From the NCBI RefSeq assembly GCF_012927165.1, contig NZ_JABBGA010000002.1, positions 124,001-188,000 on the forward strand: a stretch of DNA of 64,000 nt. Reading direction: 5' to 3'. Source of the stretch: Zoogloea dura (GTDB lineage: Bacteria; Pseudomonadota; Gammaproteobacteria; Burkholderiales; Rhodocyclaceae). Below, one piece after another: positions 29,863 through 37,634 of the stretch; position 1 is the first letter of the stretch, and every line of letters starts with the position of its first letter. A program made the translations under genes and the position numbers. The notes under the pieces were generated by a model. It saw only the letters and a list, made by a program, of their open reading frames with translations, made no database searches and was not told where the DNA came from.

Positions 29863-31116
29863 TCATCGCCCACCGGGGACCGTCCGGATCCGCCCCCCAC
29901 CCCGTTCAACGCCCCCGGCTGGCCTCGACGCCAGCCCGGCCGACAGGATCAGCCCCAATACGGAGCAAGCGCCTGTCGCCACCCAGGTCAGGTGCCAGCC
30001 TCCGACATCCGCCGCAAGCATCGCAACCGCCGGGGGGCCGAAGAACTGCCCCGTCGAGGAGCACTGCTGCATCCAGCCCACCGTCGTGGACACCGTTCGT
30101 TCACTGGGTGCCGCGTGCACCACCTCCGCAAATAGCGAGCCGGGAATCAGCCCGCCGATGGCGGAATACAGCACGACGGCAAGGTAGCGCAAGACGGACA
30201 GATCGGCCGTCAGCGGATGGAATGCCAGGAAGGCCGATGCAGTCATGCTCAGGTAGCCGACATACAGCAAGTGCCGGGCGGAGACACCCCGATGCAGCAG
30301 ACGCCCGGCGGCAACGCTGCCGCAGACATTCACGAAACAGGCGAAGGCGGTCAGCGCACCGGCGGCCGGCTTGCTGAACCCGGCCTGCTCGCAGACCAGG
30401 GGCAGAAAGCCGATGACCGCAAGCCACTGGCTGGTGTACAGGGCGAAGGCGATGGCTACGCGCCAGGGCTCCTTGCTGCTCAGGGTCAGCCTCAGGCGCT
30501 GCCACCAAGGGTCGGGCGCCGACGGGGCGGAGGAAGCCGCCATGGAGGCCCGCCGCCGCGCGTCCGACGGAATCGCGATCGACACCCAGGTCGCCATCCC
30601 GGCAGAGAGTGCCGCCAGCAACACCCACAGCCCCCGCCAGCCGATCAGCGCCATGATCGACGGCGCTCCCAGCAGGGCCAACGCGGCCCCCGTCGCCATG
30701 TAGGCCCCCCACAGCCCCAGATACGGGGTGAGCTGCCCGAGGGGAACCAATTGGCGGATCAGCCCGGGCGCGGACAGCACGGTGAGCAGAAAGCCCAGGC
30801 CTTCGAACGCCCGGAGCAGCAGCAGCGTCTCCGGTTGCTGGACCCACATGCTGCCCAGGCCGGCAATGGCGAGTATCAGCTGCCCGGCAATCACGCTGCG
30901 CCGCAGGCCGATCCCGTCGGTGGCGGTACCGATCAGCACGCCGACACTCATTCCGGCGAACTGCACGGTGGCAAGCAGGAAGCCGGCTTCGACCAGATTC
31001 ACGCCCAACGCCTCGCGCAGGACCGGGATGGCCACCGGCATCTTGCCGATGTGCATGGCGGCGACAACGCCGGACAGGATGACCAGCAAGGCGGGTTCGA
31101 TACGGTTCGCTGGCAT
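29863..31116 (-). CDS. Major facilitator superfamily transporter
   Basis: 417 residues with about 12 hydrophobic segments in two halves, separated near 190-215 by a polar loop rich in Arg, Ala and Ser (SDARRRASMAASSAPSAPD). The motif between segments 2 and 3 is GTATDGIGLRRSVIAG, a degenerate MFS motif A. It resembles the CynX/NimT-type carriers, and the substrate is unknown. Divergent from a LysR gene, with a 14-base palindrome between them, so the regulator probably controls it in response to the transported compound. Confidence 0.85.
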   Translation of the reverse strand: MPANRIEPALLVILSGVVAAMHIGKMPVAIPVLREALGVNLVEAGFLLATVQFAGMSVGVLIGTATDGIGLRRSVIAGQLILAIAGLGSMWVQQPETLLLLRAFEGLGFLLTVLSAPGLIRQLVPLGQLTPYLGLWGAYMATGAALALLGAPSIMALIGWRGLWVLLAALSAGMATWVSIAIPSDARRRASMAASSAPSAPDPWWQRLRLTLSSKEPWRVAIAFALYTSQWLAVIGFLPLVCEQAGFSKPAAGALTAFACFVNVCGSVAAGRLLHRGVSARHLLYVGYLSMTASAFLAFHPLTADLSVLRYLAVVLYSAIGGLIPGSLFAEVVHAAPSERTVSTTVGWMQQCSSTGQFFGPPAVAMLAADVGGWHLTWVATGACSVLGLILSAGLASRPAGGVERGGGRIRTVPGGR

Positions 31117-31178
31117 GGTTCTCCTGAGGCGGCGTGGTTAGCAGGCTTGTGGAGACGATGATAATTGTTGATCCAGAA

Positions 31179-31192
31179 CGGATAAATATCCG
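31179..31192. promoter_or_regulatory. Palindromic candidate operator between MFS and LysR genes
   Basis: CGGATAAATATCCG: 6-bp arms CGGATA/TATCCG around AA, 62 bases from the MFS start and 36 bases from the LysR start. The position fits a LysR-type binding site acting on both divergent promoters. No further evidence. Confidence 0.45.
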
Positions 31193-31228
31193 CTAGATTG
31201 CATGACTGCTTACTCCAGAAAAGCAATC

Positions 31229-32116
31229 ATGGACCGACTCCACGCCATGCGGCTGTTCACCCGGATCGTCGAACTCGGCAGCTTCAGCCGCGCTGCCGAG
31301 CAGTTCAACCTCACCCGGGCCACCGCCACACAGATCGTCAAGCGCACCGAAGCCCAGCTCGGCGTCCGCCTGCTGTTGCGCACGACCCGGCAGGTGACCC
31401 CCACCGTCGACGGCGACGCCTACTACCAGCGCTGCATCACCATCCTGAACTACGTCGATGAGGTCGACGCCGAGTTCACCCAGGCGGCCCGGCAGCCGGA
31501 AGGCCGCATCCGCGTCGACCTGTCCGCGGCCATGTGCCGGCTGGTGCTGATACCGGCACTGCCCGCCTTTTTCGAGCGCCATCCGCTGATCCAGCTGGAG
31601 GTCAGCGTCAGCGACCGGCCGATCGACCTGATCCGGGAAGGCGTCGATTGCGTGCTGCGCAGCGGAAAGGTCGGCGACGTCGACCTCATAGCGCGGCAAC
31701 TGGGCCTGCTGCCCCAGGTGACCTGCGCCAGTGCCGGCTATCTGGCGTGCCACGGGCAGCCCGGAACGCTGGAAGATCTGGCCGGCCACCATGCGGTCAA
31801 CTACCTTTCGGCATCGAGTGGCAAGTCGATCCCCTTCGAATTCAGCGTCAATGGAGAGCTCCTCACGCGCCACCTGCCATCGAGCCTGGCGCTCAACAGC
31901 GGCGCGGCCTCCGTCGATGCCTGCGCGGCCGGCCTCGGCCTGATCCAGATACCGGCCTTTCTTGTGGCGCGGCAACTGGCGAGCGGTGAGTTCATCGAGG
32001 TGCTTCCCGGGCATCGTCCGCCACCGCTGATGTTCAGCGTGCTTTACCCGCCGAACCGCCACCTCTCGAACCGGGTCCGGGTATTCATCGACTGGCTGGC
32101 GGAGCTCTTCGCCTGA
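31229..32116 (+). CDS. LysR-family transcriptional regulator
   Basis: 295 residues from ATG 31229 (MDRLHAMRLFTRIVELGSFSRAAEQFNLTRATATQIVKRTEAQLGVRLL). The winged helix-turn-helix spans residues 5-62, and a periplasmic-binding-like effector domain runs from about 90 to 290. An ATG nine codons earlier exists, but the chosen start gives the usual LysR N-terminus. Likely regulates the divergent MFS transporter. Confidence 0.9.
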   Translation: MDRLHAMRLFTRIVELGSFSRAAEQFNLTRATATQIVKRTEAQLGVRLLLRTTRQVTPTVDGDAYYQRCITILNYVDEVDAEFTQAARQPEGRIRVDLSAAMCRLVLIPALPAFFERHPLIQLEVSVSDRPIDLIREGVDCVLRSGKVGDVDLIARQLGLLPQVTCASAGYLACHGQPGTLEDLAGHHAVNYLSASSGKSIPFEFSVNGELLTRHLPSSLALNSGAASVDACAAGLGLIQIPAFLVARQLASGEFIEVLPGHRPPPLMFSVLYPPNRHLSNRVRVFIDWLAELFA

Positions 32117-32133
32117 CCGGCTTGCACTTTCAA

Positions 32134-32146
32134 AGACGATCAGTCT
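32134..32146. promoter_or_regulatory. AcuR-type operator upstream of acuR (copy 1)
   Basis: AGACGATCAGTCT: arms AGAC/GTCT around GATCA. It shares AGACGATC-GTCT with the site at 32813. It lies between a TTGCAC (32122-32127) and a TAATAT (32146-32151) hexamer with an 18-base spacer, so a bound repressor would block polymerase. Confidence 0.7.
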
Positions 32147-32156
32147 AATATGACCC

Positions 32157-32795
32157 ATGGAAGTGAATCAACAGCCCCCCCGGCGGCGCGGCAGGCCGCC
32201 CAGACAGCGTGAAGACCTCGCGGACACCCGCGAGCTGCTGCTGCGCGCGGGCCTGGAAGTGCTCACCGAGAAGGGTTTCTCGGCCACCGGCATCGACGAG
32301 ATTCTCGGCCGCGTCGGGGTGCCGAAGGGGTCCTTCTATCACTACTTCAGCAGCAAGGAGACCTTCGGGCTCGAACTGATCGAGCGCTACGGAGTGTTCT
32401 TTGCCCGCAAGCTGGACCGCCACCTCGGCAACCAGGCGCTCTCGCCCCTGGACAGGCTGCATGCCTTCGTGGTCGATGCGAAGGACGGCATGGCGCGCTA
32501 TGAATTCCGTCGTGGCTGCCTGATCGGCAACCTCGGCCAGGAGATGGGGGCCCTTCCCGAGAGTTTTCGGGGGCGCCTCAAGGACACCTTCGAAGACTGG
32601 CAGGCCCGCTTTGCCGCCTGCCTGAACGAAGCCAGGGATGCCGGCGAGCTGGCCGCAGAAGTCGACACCCGGCAGCTCGCAGCCTTTTTCTGGATCGGCT
32701 GGGAAGGTGCCGTGCTGAGGGCCAAGCTCGAACAGAGCGCGGCGCCGCTGGAAGTGTTTGCCAGGTCTTTCTTTGCCGGCCTGCCAAAACGCTGA
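32157..32795 (+). CDS. acuR: TetR-family repressor, AcuR type
   Basis: 212 residues. It starts with an RRRGRPPRQRED basic arm, then the TetR helix-turn-helix (GIDEILGRVGVPKGSFYHYFSSKETFGLELIE). The ligand domain contains RRGCLIGNLGQEMGALPESFRG and FWIGWEGAVLRAKLE, stretches characteristic of AcuR, the acrylate-responsive repressor of Rhodobacter. It sits next to acuI, and each gene has a matching palindrome in front, so it likely represses itself and acuI until acrylate or a related compound binds. There is no ribosome site; the ATG is 5 bases after the -10 box, so the transcript is probably leaderless. Confidence 0.85.
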   Translation: MEVNQQPPRRRGRPPRQREDLADTRELLLRAGLEVLTEKGFSATGIDEILGRVGVPKGSFYHYFSSKETFGLELIERYGVFFARKLDRHLGNQALSPLDRLHAFVVDAKDGMARYEFRRGCLIGNLGQEMGALPESFRGRLKDTFEDWQARFAACLNEARDAGELAAEVDTRQLAAFFWIGWEGAVLRAKLEQSAAPLEVFARSFFAGLPKR

Positions 32796-32812
32796 TTTTT
32801 TTGAAGTCAAAC

Positions 32813-32827
32813 TAGACGATCGGTCTA
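32813..32827. promoter_or_regulatory. AcuR-type operator upstream of acuI (copy 2)
   Basis: TAGACGATCGGTCTA: perfect 5-bp arms TAGAC/GTCTA. It lies 12 bases before the acuI ATG and 17 bases after the acuR stop, so acuI probably has its own repressed promoter in addition to read-through. Confidence 0.75.
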
Positions 32828-32839
32828 AATGGAGGCGAC

Positions 32840-33823
32840 ATGTTCAAGGGAATCCTGATCGAGAAAGACGAGTCCGGTTACCGCGCCAGCGTGAAGGCGC
32901 TCGACGAGGCGCAATTGCCCGAGGGCAACGTCACCGTCCGGGTGAGCCACTCCACGCTCAACTACAAGGATGGTCTGGCCATCACCGGCAAGGCGCCCGT
33001 GGTGCGGAAGTTTCCGATGGTCCCGGGGATCGACCTGGTCGGTGTGGTCGAGACCAGCAGCCATCCGGACTACCAGGCCGGTGATGCCGTGGTGCTCAAC
33101 GGCTGGGGCGTGGGCGAAGGGCACTGGGGTGGCCTCGCCCAGAAGGCGCGTCTGAACGGCGACTGGCTGGTGCCCCTGCCGGCCGCATTCACACCGCAGC
33201 AGGCCATGGCCATCGGCACGGCGGGCTATACCGCCATGCTGTGCGTGCTGGCACTGGAGCGGCATGGCGTCCGGCCGGAAGACGGCGAGATCCTCGTCAC
33301 CGGCGCGGCGGGCGGCGTGGGCAGCGTCGCCGTGGCGATACTGGCCAAGCTCGGCTACACGGTGGTCGCCGCCACCGGCCGGCCCCAGGATGCCGACTAC
33401 CTGAAGGCCCTCGGTGCCGCCGAAATCGTGGAGCGTGCCCAGTTCTCCTCCCCCGGCAAGCCGCTTGGCCGGGAGCGCTGGGCCGGCGCCGTCGACGTGG
33501 TCGGCAGCCATGTGCTCACCAACGTCTGCGCCACCATGAAATACCGCGGCGTGGTGACGGCCTGCGGCCTGGCCGCAGGCATGGATTTTCCAGCCACGGT
33601 GGCGCCCTTCATCCTGCGCGGAGTCACCCTCGCGGGTATCGACAGCGTGATGTGTCCGCGCGCCGACCGCCTGGTGGCCTGGCAGCGCCTGGCCCGCGAT
33701 CTGGACGTGGCCCGGCTCGGCACGATCAGCCAGGAGGTCGGGCTGGCCGACGCCATCCCGCTCGCCGAGCGCCTCCTGAAGGGCGAAGTGCGTGGCCGCG
33801 TGGTGGTGGACGTCAATCGCTAG
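32840..33823 (+). CDS. acuI: Acrylyl-CoA reductase (NADPH), AcuI/YhdH family
   Basis: 327 residues, medium-chain reductase fold. It starts [23 protein letters not shown], with [26 protein letters not shown] and the cofactor motif [21 protein letters not shown], all typical of AcuI/YhdH. It reduces acryloyl-CoA to propionyl-CoA, detoxifying acrylate formed in dimethylsulfoniopropionate or related catabolism. TGGAGG lies 6 bases before ATG. No DMSP lyase or acuK is present in the window, so the role may be general acryloyl-CoA detoxification. Confidence 0.93.
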   Translation: MFKGILIEKDESGYRASVKALDEAQLPEGNVTVRVSHSTLNYKDGLAITGKAPVVRKFPMVPGIDLVGVVETSSHPDYQAGDAVVLNGWGVGEGHWGGLAQKARLNGDWLVPLPAAFTPQQAMAIGTAGYTAMLCVLALERHGVRPEDGEILVTGAAGGVGSVAVAILAKLGYTVVAATGRPQDADYLKALGAAEIVERAQFSSPGKPLGRERWAGAVDVVGSHVLTNVCATMKYRGVVTACGLAAGMDFPATVAPFILRGVTLAGIDSVMCPRADRLVAWQRLARDLDVARLGTISQEVGLADAIPLAERLLKGEVRGRVVVDVNR

Positions 33824-33878
33824 CGCCGTGCCGGCAACACCAAAAAGAAGACCGTTTCACCATTCAAAGGAGAACAGC

Positions 33879-34457
33879 ATGACCCAAGCACAGCAGGCGG
33901 CCGTAAGCCGTTTCCCGGTTCCCTCACTCGAAGACATGCCCGAGGACATCCGGGCACGCATCCTCGCCGTCCAGGAGAAGTCCGGCTTCATCCCCAACGT
34001 GTTCCTGACCCTGGCCCATCGTCCGGACGAATTCCGGGCCTTCTTCGCCTACCACGACGCCCTGATGGACAAGCCTGGCAACCTCACCAAGGCCGAGCGC
34101 GAGATGATCGTGGTGGCAACCAGCAACGTGAACCAGTGCCAGTACTGCGTGGTCGCGCACGGAGCGATCCTGCGCATCCGCGCCAAGAACCCGCTGATCG
34201 CGGATCAGGTCGCGACCAACTACCGCAAGGCCGACATCACCGAGCGCCAGAAGGCCATGCTGGATTTCGCGATGAAGGTCTCGCAGAGCGCCCACCTCGT
34301 GGGTGAGGCCGACTTCGAAGCCCTCAAGGCGCATGGCTTCACCGACGACGACATCTGGGACATCGCTGGCATCTCGGCCTTCTTCGGCATGTCCAACCGT
34401 CTCGCCAACGTCACGAGCATGCGGCCCAACGCCGAGTTCTACGCCCTCGGCCGTTGA
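33879..34457 (+). CDS. AhpD-like peroxidase-related protein
   Basis: 192 residues from ATG 33879, with AAAGGAG upstream. The carboxymuconolactone decarboxylase/AhpD fold is recognised by the active-site NQCQYCVVAHGAI (Cys-x2-Cys-x3-His) and the C-terminal GMSNRLANVTSMRPNAEFY. It belongs to the uncharacterised peroxidase-related family, probably reducing peroxides through the CxxC pair. It starts 55 bases after acuI and may share its transcript, which would link it to handling reactive electrophiles. Confidence 0.85.
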   Translation: MTQAQQAAVSRFPVPSLEDMPEDIRARILAVQEKSGFIPNVFLTLAHRPDEFRAFFAYHDALMDKPGNLTKAEREMIVVATSNVNQCQYCVVAHGAILRIRAKNPLIADQVATNYRKADITERQKAMLDFAMKVSQSAHLVGEADFEALKAHGFTDDDIWDIAGISAFFGMSNRLANVTSMRPNAEFYALGR

Positions 34458-34482
34458 GGCGCCCGGCCGGCATCTCAACGGC

Positions 34483-36261
34483 TCACTTCCCGAGGGTGTA
34501 GACCTGGAAGGTGTCGCCGGCCTTGTAGCCGAAGATCTGGTTGCCGCCTGCAGCCACCGCCACGTACTGCACGCCGTCGATCTGCCAGGTGACGGGCGGC
34601 GCATTGACCCCCGCCTCCAGGCGGTCGCTCCACAGCGTCTGTCCGGTGGCGGCATCGTAGGCATTGAAGCTGCCGTTGCCCTCGCCCATGAAGACCAGCT
34701 GGCCTGCCGTGGCCAGCACACCGCCCACCAGGGGCTGTGCCGTCTGGCGCTGCCATTTCATCCGGCCCGACGCCAGGTCGATGGCCGACAGCACACCCCA
34801 GCGCGGCACATCCATCAGCGGCTCCAGCGTGGTGTACTCCACCGCCGGCCTGTCCGGCGTGGCGGGGATGGCCCGCTTGGTGTACTTCACCGGCCAGTGG
34901 ATCGCCGGCACGTAGGCGATCAAGCGCTGCGCGTCCACCGACGTGGGCGACCAGTTGATGCCGCCCAGCACGCCCGGCAGGATCACCTGCCCTTCCGGAG
35001 TGGGATTGGTGAAGGTGTTCTGGTGCACGACGAACTCGTCCGACTTGAGCAGCAACTCGCCGTTGAGGCGATTGTGTATGTAATACCAGCCGATCTTGGC
35101 CGCCTGGCCAACGGCCGGGACCCGCTGGCCCTTGTACGGGTAATCGAACAGCACGGCCGGGCTGGCCACGTCGTAGCCCCACTGGTCATGCGGTACCTGC
35201 TGGTAATGCCAACGGATCTTGCCAGTCTCCACCTCCAGGCAGACCAGCGACACGGTGTACAGGTTGTCGCCGGGCCGCGAGCTGCCGTCCATCTGGGGCG
35301 ACGGGTTGCCGGTACCGAAGTAGAGGAGCCCGTTCTCACTGTCGATGGCCGGCGTGGACCAGGCCGAACCGCCGCCGTAGCGCGCCGCATCGGGATACTT
35401 GGGCAGATCGGCGCGCTCCTTGTCGATGTCCCGGTGAAGTGGCACGCCATCGGGCGTCGCCTGCCGGAACTCGCCCTCCCAGCGGGTCGGGGCGATGGTG
35501 TCGAACTGCCAGATGCGCTTGCCGGTATTCACGTCGAACGCGGCCAGGAAGCCGGGGCGGCCGTAGTTGCCGGCAAAGCCCACCACCGCCCCCAGCGGCG
35601 CGCCGTCCCGGTCGGAGTCGAGGTGCAGGCCGTAGCCCACTCCCGTCACGCCGATCAGCACCTTGCCCCGATGGACCACCGGCGCCATGGCGATCCCTAC
35701 GCCCGATTGCCCCGCGATGGTGGCCTTGCGCAGCGGGTCCGACTCGGTGAGGGTCGCCACCGACTCGCTGCGCGCGCTGTCGCCATCCGCCACCTCCACA
35801 TCCCACAACACCTTGCCCGACTTTGCATCTAGCGCCACGAGGCGCGCATCCACGGTGCCGATGAAGACCCTGCCGTCGGCCACCGCCACGCCGCGGTTCG
35901 CCGGCCCGCAGCACAGCGGGTAATCCTTCTTGCGCGGGTGCGTGTAGCGCCACAAGGACTTGCCGGTCACGGCGTCCAGCGCCACCACGTCGTTGAACGG
36001 CAGCGACAGGAACACCGTGCGCCCCACCATGATCGGTGTCGCCTGGAAAGTGGCCTTGACGCCGCTCTGGTAGGCCCACGCCCGGGTCAGCCTGCCGACG
36101 TTGGACGTATTGATCTGGTCGAGCGTGGCATAGCGCTGGTTGCTGTGGTCGCGGCCATACGTCGGCCAGTCGATGTCGGCGGCAGAGGCTGGCGCAGGCG
36201 CCAGGGCCGGGGTGAGCACGAAGGCGGTGAGGACGTGGAGCAAACGTTTGTAGATGGGCAT
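34483..36261 (-). CDS. PQQ-dependent (quinoprotein) alcohol dehydrogenase
   Basis: 592 residues from ATG 36261-36259. The signal peptide ends near residue 28 (PAPASA-ADIDWPTYGRD). An eight-bladed propeller follows with the adjacent-cysteine pair CCGPANRG (about 117-118) that caps PQQ, GGGSAWSTPAID and GTGNPSP, as in methanol/ethanol dehydrogenases. The active-site segment reads VPHDQWGYDVASP (from about residue 357): the residue after Trp, usually the catalytic Asp, is Gly, with Asp two positions later. No haem CxxCH is present, so electrons leave via a separate cytochrome. It lies downstream of a periplasmic binding protein, separated by a long stem-loop. Substrate unknown. Confidence 0.88.
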   Translation of the reverse strand: MPIYKRLLHVLTAFVLTPALAPAPASAADIDWPTYGRDHSNQRYATLDQINTSNVGRLTRAWAYQSGVKATFQATPIMVGRTVFLSLPFNDVVALDAVTGKSLWRYTHPRKKDYPLCCGPANRGVAVADGRVFIGTVDARLVALDAKSGKVLWDVEVADGDSARSESVATLTESDPLRKATIAGQSGVGIAMAPVVHRGKVLIGVTGVGYGLHLDSDRDGAPLGAVVGFAGNYGRPGFLAAFDVNTGKRIWQFDTIAPTRWEGEFRQATPDGVPLHRDIDKERADLPKYPDAARYGGGSAWSTPAIDSENGLLYFGTGNPSPQMDGSSRPGDNLYTVSLVCLEVETGKIRWHYQQVPHDQWGYDVASPAVLFDYPYKGQRVPAVGQAAKIGWYYIHNRLNGELLLKSDEFVVHQNTFTNPTPEGQVILPGVLGGINWSPTSVDAQRLIAYVPAIHWPVKYTKRAIPATPDRPAVEYTTLEPLMDVPRWGVLSAIDLASGRMKWQRQTAQPLVGGVLATAGQLVFMGEGNGSFNAYDAATGQTLWSDRLEAGVNAPPVTWQIDGVQYVAVAAGGNQIFGYKAGDTFQVYTLGK

Positions 36262-36282
36262 TTTTGGTCCTGGCTTGGAAAC

Positions 36283-36325
36283 GGCAGGTTTGCGGCAGCT
36301 TTGACCCGGCTGCGGCAAACCTGCC
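36283..36325 (-). repeat. 17-bp inverted repeat between the binding-protein and PQQ dehydrogenase genes
   Basis: Arms GGCAGGTTTGCGGCAGC (36283-36299) and GCTGCGGCAAACCTGCC (36309-36325) pair over 17 bases with one mismatch around a 9-base loop. It sits 10 bases after the binding-protein stop and 21 bases before the dehydrogenase ATG, with no T-run. It is thus an intercistronic stem-loop rather than a simple terminator. Confidence 0.85.
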
Positions 36326-36335
36326 GGGGTAAGGA

Positions 36336-37184
36336 TCAGTTGTTGCGCAGTACCACGCCGTGCCGCCTGAAGATGGCTGCCACCGTGCCCTCCTGCTGCA
36401 ACTCGGCCAGGGCGCCGCTGAGGGCGGAGGCCAGGTCGCCGGCATCCGCCTTGACGGCCATGCCCACGGCCCAACGCTTGGGCGTCAGTTCGCCGAGCCT
36501 GGCCTCCTCCACCGCAAAGCGGGTCTCGCCGGCCAGCGCCCCCTCGAGCTCGCCGAGTGGTGCCATGACCGCCGCAACGCTGTCTTCCTTCAAGGCCTGG
36601 GTGGCGCCGGCCACCGAGCGGAAGTGGCTGATGTTGGCGCGCAGCCGGCCCTGCAGCACGCCCCCCAGGAAGGCGTCAGCCAGCGTGTCGCCTTCAACGC
36701 CGATCTTCTCGCGGGTGAAGACCTCCAGCGCCACCGCCGCCGAACCCGTGGGGGCCGGAATGCGGCTGGCCACCCGCGCCATGCCCATCACCTCCTGCTG
36801 GTAGGTGCCAAAGATGCGCGCCTGCTCGTTGGCTTCGGCAAACACCGGGTCCACCGGCACGCGCATCATCACGTCGGCCGGCTCACCGCGCAGGTAATGG
36901 CCCTTCCAGACCATGTTGCGCAGGTCGTCGCCCATGTCCTCGCCCGCCAGGAAGCCGATGATCTCGACCTTCAGCCCGAGCTTGGCGGCGAGCGCCTCGC
37001 CCAGCTCCACGTCGATGCCCTTGCCCGCGTCGGAATAGGGCGGGAAGTTGTTATAGACGGCCACCTTCAGCCGGCCGCGCTTGCGGATGGAGTCCAACTG
37101 TTCGTCGGCCTGCGCCGGCAGATGGCTGCCGAGCAGCAGGGCGGCAAGCGCGAACAGGAAGGGGCGGCGGCGGGAACGATTCAT
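36336..37184 (-). CDS. Periplasmic binding protein associated with a quinoprotein (MxaJ/XoxJ-like)
   Basis: 282 residues from ATG 37184-37182. Signal peptide with RRRPFLFALAALLLGSHLPAQA; the mature part begins DEQLDSIRKRGRLKVAVYNNFPPYSDAGKGIDVELGEALAAKLGL, a family-3 solute-binding fold. No ABC transporter genes are nearby. It is followed directly by the PQQ dehydrogenase, as mxaJ/xoxJ accompany mxaF/xoxF. A role in dehydrogenase maturation or electron transfer is therefore more likely than uptake, though this is inferred from context. Confidence 0.8.
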   Translation of the reverse strand: MNRSRRRPFLFALAALLLGSHLPAQADEQLDSIRKRGRLKVAVYNNFPPYSDAGKGIDVELGEALAAKLGLKVEIIGFLAGEDMGDDLRNMVWKGHYLRGEPADVMMRVPVDPVFAEANEQARIFGTYQQEVMGMARVASRIPAPTGSAAVALEVFTREKIGVEGDTLADAFLGGVLQGRLRANISHFRSVAGATQALKEDSVAAVMAPLGELEGALAGETRFAVEEARLGELTPKRWAVGMAVKADAGDLASALSGALAELQQEGTVAAIFRRHGVVLRNN

Positions 37185-37634
37185 GCGCGGTCTCCGGAAT
37201 GTCTGACAGGGTTGGGGTCTTGTTTTTCCGGATTCTAGGCGCCGGCTCTCATAACGGAAGCGGCCACTGGCCGTCTCGGGCAGATTCGACCGCAGCACCG
37301 GGCAAATTGCCCGCCCCTGCGGTGCTGCGGCACCGATCCGACATGTCGGCAGCCGGCTGCCCACAGGAAGCAAGCCGTCGGTCCCGACGATGAAACCCAT
37401 CGATCTCCCCAGCAAAGGAGTCAGCCGCCTTTTGCCAGCTGCGCAACGGGCGGTACACATCGCTTCGGTCCGGCGGGCCGCCATGGAACATGGCACGGGA
37501 CTGCCAGCCAATCATGGCGGGCATCTTGGCAAGGCACAGCGTCGCGGAGCACACTTGCGTCACAGCAGCTCATGTGTAAAAAAACGCAATATTCCATCAC
37601 CTGATGGCATGACTGCCGCACAGGAAGTCCGCTG
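37185..37634. other. 450-base divergent regulatory region between the binding protein and the hybrid kinase
   Basis: No gene is supported here. It holds a nested inverted repeat at 37290-37330 and several GC-rich palindromic stretches. The final 70 bases before the kinase become AT-rich (GTGTAAAAAAACGCAATATTCC, around 37575-37600), where its promoter may lie. Both divergent transcripts must start in this interval. Confidence 0.5.
37290..37330. repeat. Nested inverted repeat in the divergent regulatory region
   Basis: Outer arms CCGCAGCACC (37290-37299) and GGTGCTGCGG (37321-37330); immediately inside the left arm is GGGCAAATTGCCC (37300-37312), which folds on itself. Together they can form a long, two-stage hairpin or cruciform. 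Confidence 0.7.

Noticed and set aside
29863-34457. Genomic island carrying the MFS, LysR, acuR and acuI genes next to tRNA-Asn
   Set aside because: tRNA genes are common insertion sites, but I found no integrase, no direct repeat of the tRNA end and no change in base composition.
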